From an uncultured Planctomycetaceae bacterium (GTDB lineage Bacteria; Planctomycetota; Planctomycetia; Planctomycetales; Planctomycetaceae), in assembly GCA_903823545.1 (NCBI GenBank), contig CAIJTL010000257.1, forward strand, positions 1-5,060: DNA of 5,060 nt. Direction: 5' to 3'. Numbering within the stretch: position 1 is the stretch's first letter; every line of letters starts with the position of its first letter. The notes under the pieces were generated by a model, which saw only the letters and a list, made by a program, of their open reading frames with translations, did no database searches and was not told the DNA's origin. Shown here piece by piece: positions 4,539 to 5,060 of this stretch. The position numbers and the translations under genes were made by a program.

Positions 4539-5060
4539 TTAGCCGCCAGGTTGAATGGGGCTGGTGTCGACCGGCGAGCGCGAGTCATTGTGGAGCTTGG
4601 TGGGAGCCTCATACGGCAAGAACTTGGCGAAAGGAGCAAGCAGTGCCATCGTCCAACCGAAGATGAGATGTGTCGCAGCTGCGACCCACCAAGGGAGGTA
4701 TTTTCCGCTCGTAATCCAATCGCCTCCAAAGAGCTGCGGTTGCAGCCAACTGAGGATGCCGTAGAAACCAACTAGCCAAATCAACAAAGAAAGGACTGTC
4801 GCAATCAGCAGACGATTCCGCGTGCTGCCGTTCGGCGTGAGTCGAGTGAGTCCGATGTGAAACGGCATTCCAATCAACATGCCAGTTCCCAAATACAAAC
4901 AGCACCCGAACGCGAGAATCATCCCGTCACGCACTGCGGGGACATTCTTGGCGGTATCGGCTAATGCGAGCGCATCGGCCCCTAGCGGGAACGTGAGATA
5001 GACTCGGATGAGTTCCAGCGGATGCTTACCAGCGATCGGCGCAAGAACCACGTTCATCAG
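4539..5060 (-). CDS. Multi-pass membrane protein of unknown function upstream of ccoN (5' end probably beyond window)
   Basis: The frame is open from 5060 to the stop at 4539. An ATG at 5057 would give 172 residues, but the codon before it is also open, the window ends there, and no ribosome binding site can be seen, so the true start may lie upstream. Counting from that Met, there is a polar block KHPLELIRVYLTFPLG (11-26), then hydrophobic helices at about 45-70, 83-106 and 120-144, and a hydrophilic Pro/Ser-rich tail (147-172). Features include a GCCLYLGTGM stretch (51-60), Trp- and Pro-rich helix ends, and His residues at 12, 67 and 130. No cofactor motif is seen. I do not recognise a named family. 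Same strand, a 68-base gap to ccoN and membrane character suggest an accessory subunit or biogenesis factor of the oxidase, as inference only. Confidence 0.82.
   Translation of the reverse strand: MMNVVLAPIAGKHPLELIRVYLTFPLGADALALADTAKNVPAVRDGMILAFGCCLYLGTGMLIGMPFHIGLTRLTPNGSTRNRLLIATVLSLLIWLVGFYGILSWLQPQLFGGDWITSGKYLPWWVAAATHLIFGWTMALLAPFAKFLPYEAPTKLHNDSRSPVDTSPIQPGG

Noticed and set aside
1..5060. CRISPR arrays, tRNA or rRNA genes, transposase genes
   Set aside because: No regularly spaced direct repeats, cloverleaf, rRNA segment or transposase-like frame could be found; the inverted repeats carry no coding capacity of their own.

Overview
The window holds most of an oxygen-respiration gene cluster, a cbb3-type cytochrome c oxidase (C-family haem-copper oxidase) with its biogenesis genes. 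Every gene I can support lies on the minus strand, so transcription runs from position 5060 towards 1. The likely source is a planctomycete, probably Pirellulaceae-like. I infer this from the divergent CcoN/CcoO sequences, the unusual small membrane proteins, and repeat families I remember as typical of such genomes. No rRNA or other marker gene is present to confirm it.

Layout in order of transcription: (1) 5060-4539, the 3' part of a multi-pass membrane protein of unknown function; (2) 4470-3064, ccoN, the catalytic haem b / haem b3-CuB subunit; (3) 2944-2249, ccoO, a membrane-anchored monohaem cytochrome c; (4) 2029-1724, a 101-residue two-helix protein ending in a CcoS/FixS-like motif; (5) 1727-1551, a 58-residue one-helix protein overlapping gene 4 by four bases (ATGA); (6) 1455 to beyond position 1, a copper P1B-type ATPase of the CcoI/FixI kind, cut by the window edge. 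CcoO would pass electrons to CcoN, where O2 is reduced at haem b3-CuB. CcoI would supply copper for CuB, and the CcoS-like protein probably helps cofactor insertion. No diheme CcoP subunit is encoded in the window.

The most unusual aspect is the DNA between and inside the genes. Three gaps of the cluster (1456-1550, 2030-2248, 2945-3063) each carry a different inverted-repeat element, and a fourth hairpin-rich element (about 22-118) is read through in frame inside the ATPase nucleotide-binding domain. The elements before ccoO and ccoI share the 7-mer TTCGTAG at the end that abuts the ribosome binding site. The cluster therefore looks colonised by REP/MITE-like sequences that may shape mRNA folding, processing or translation.

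At protein level, CcoN keeps all metal ligands but has Gln in a CxxC context where classical cbb3 enzymes have a conserved Glu. CcoO has an extended linker before its haem site. The ATPase lacks an N-terminal HMA domain and has His-Ser in place of the usual His-Pro motif.
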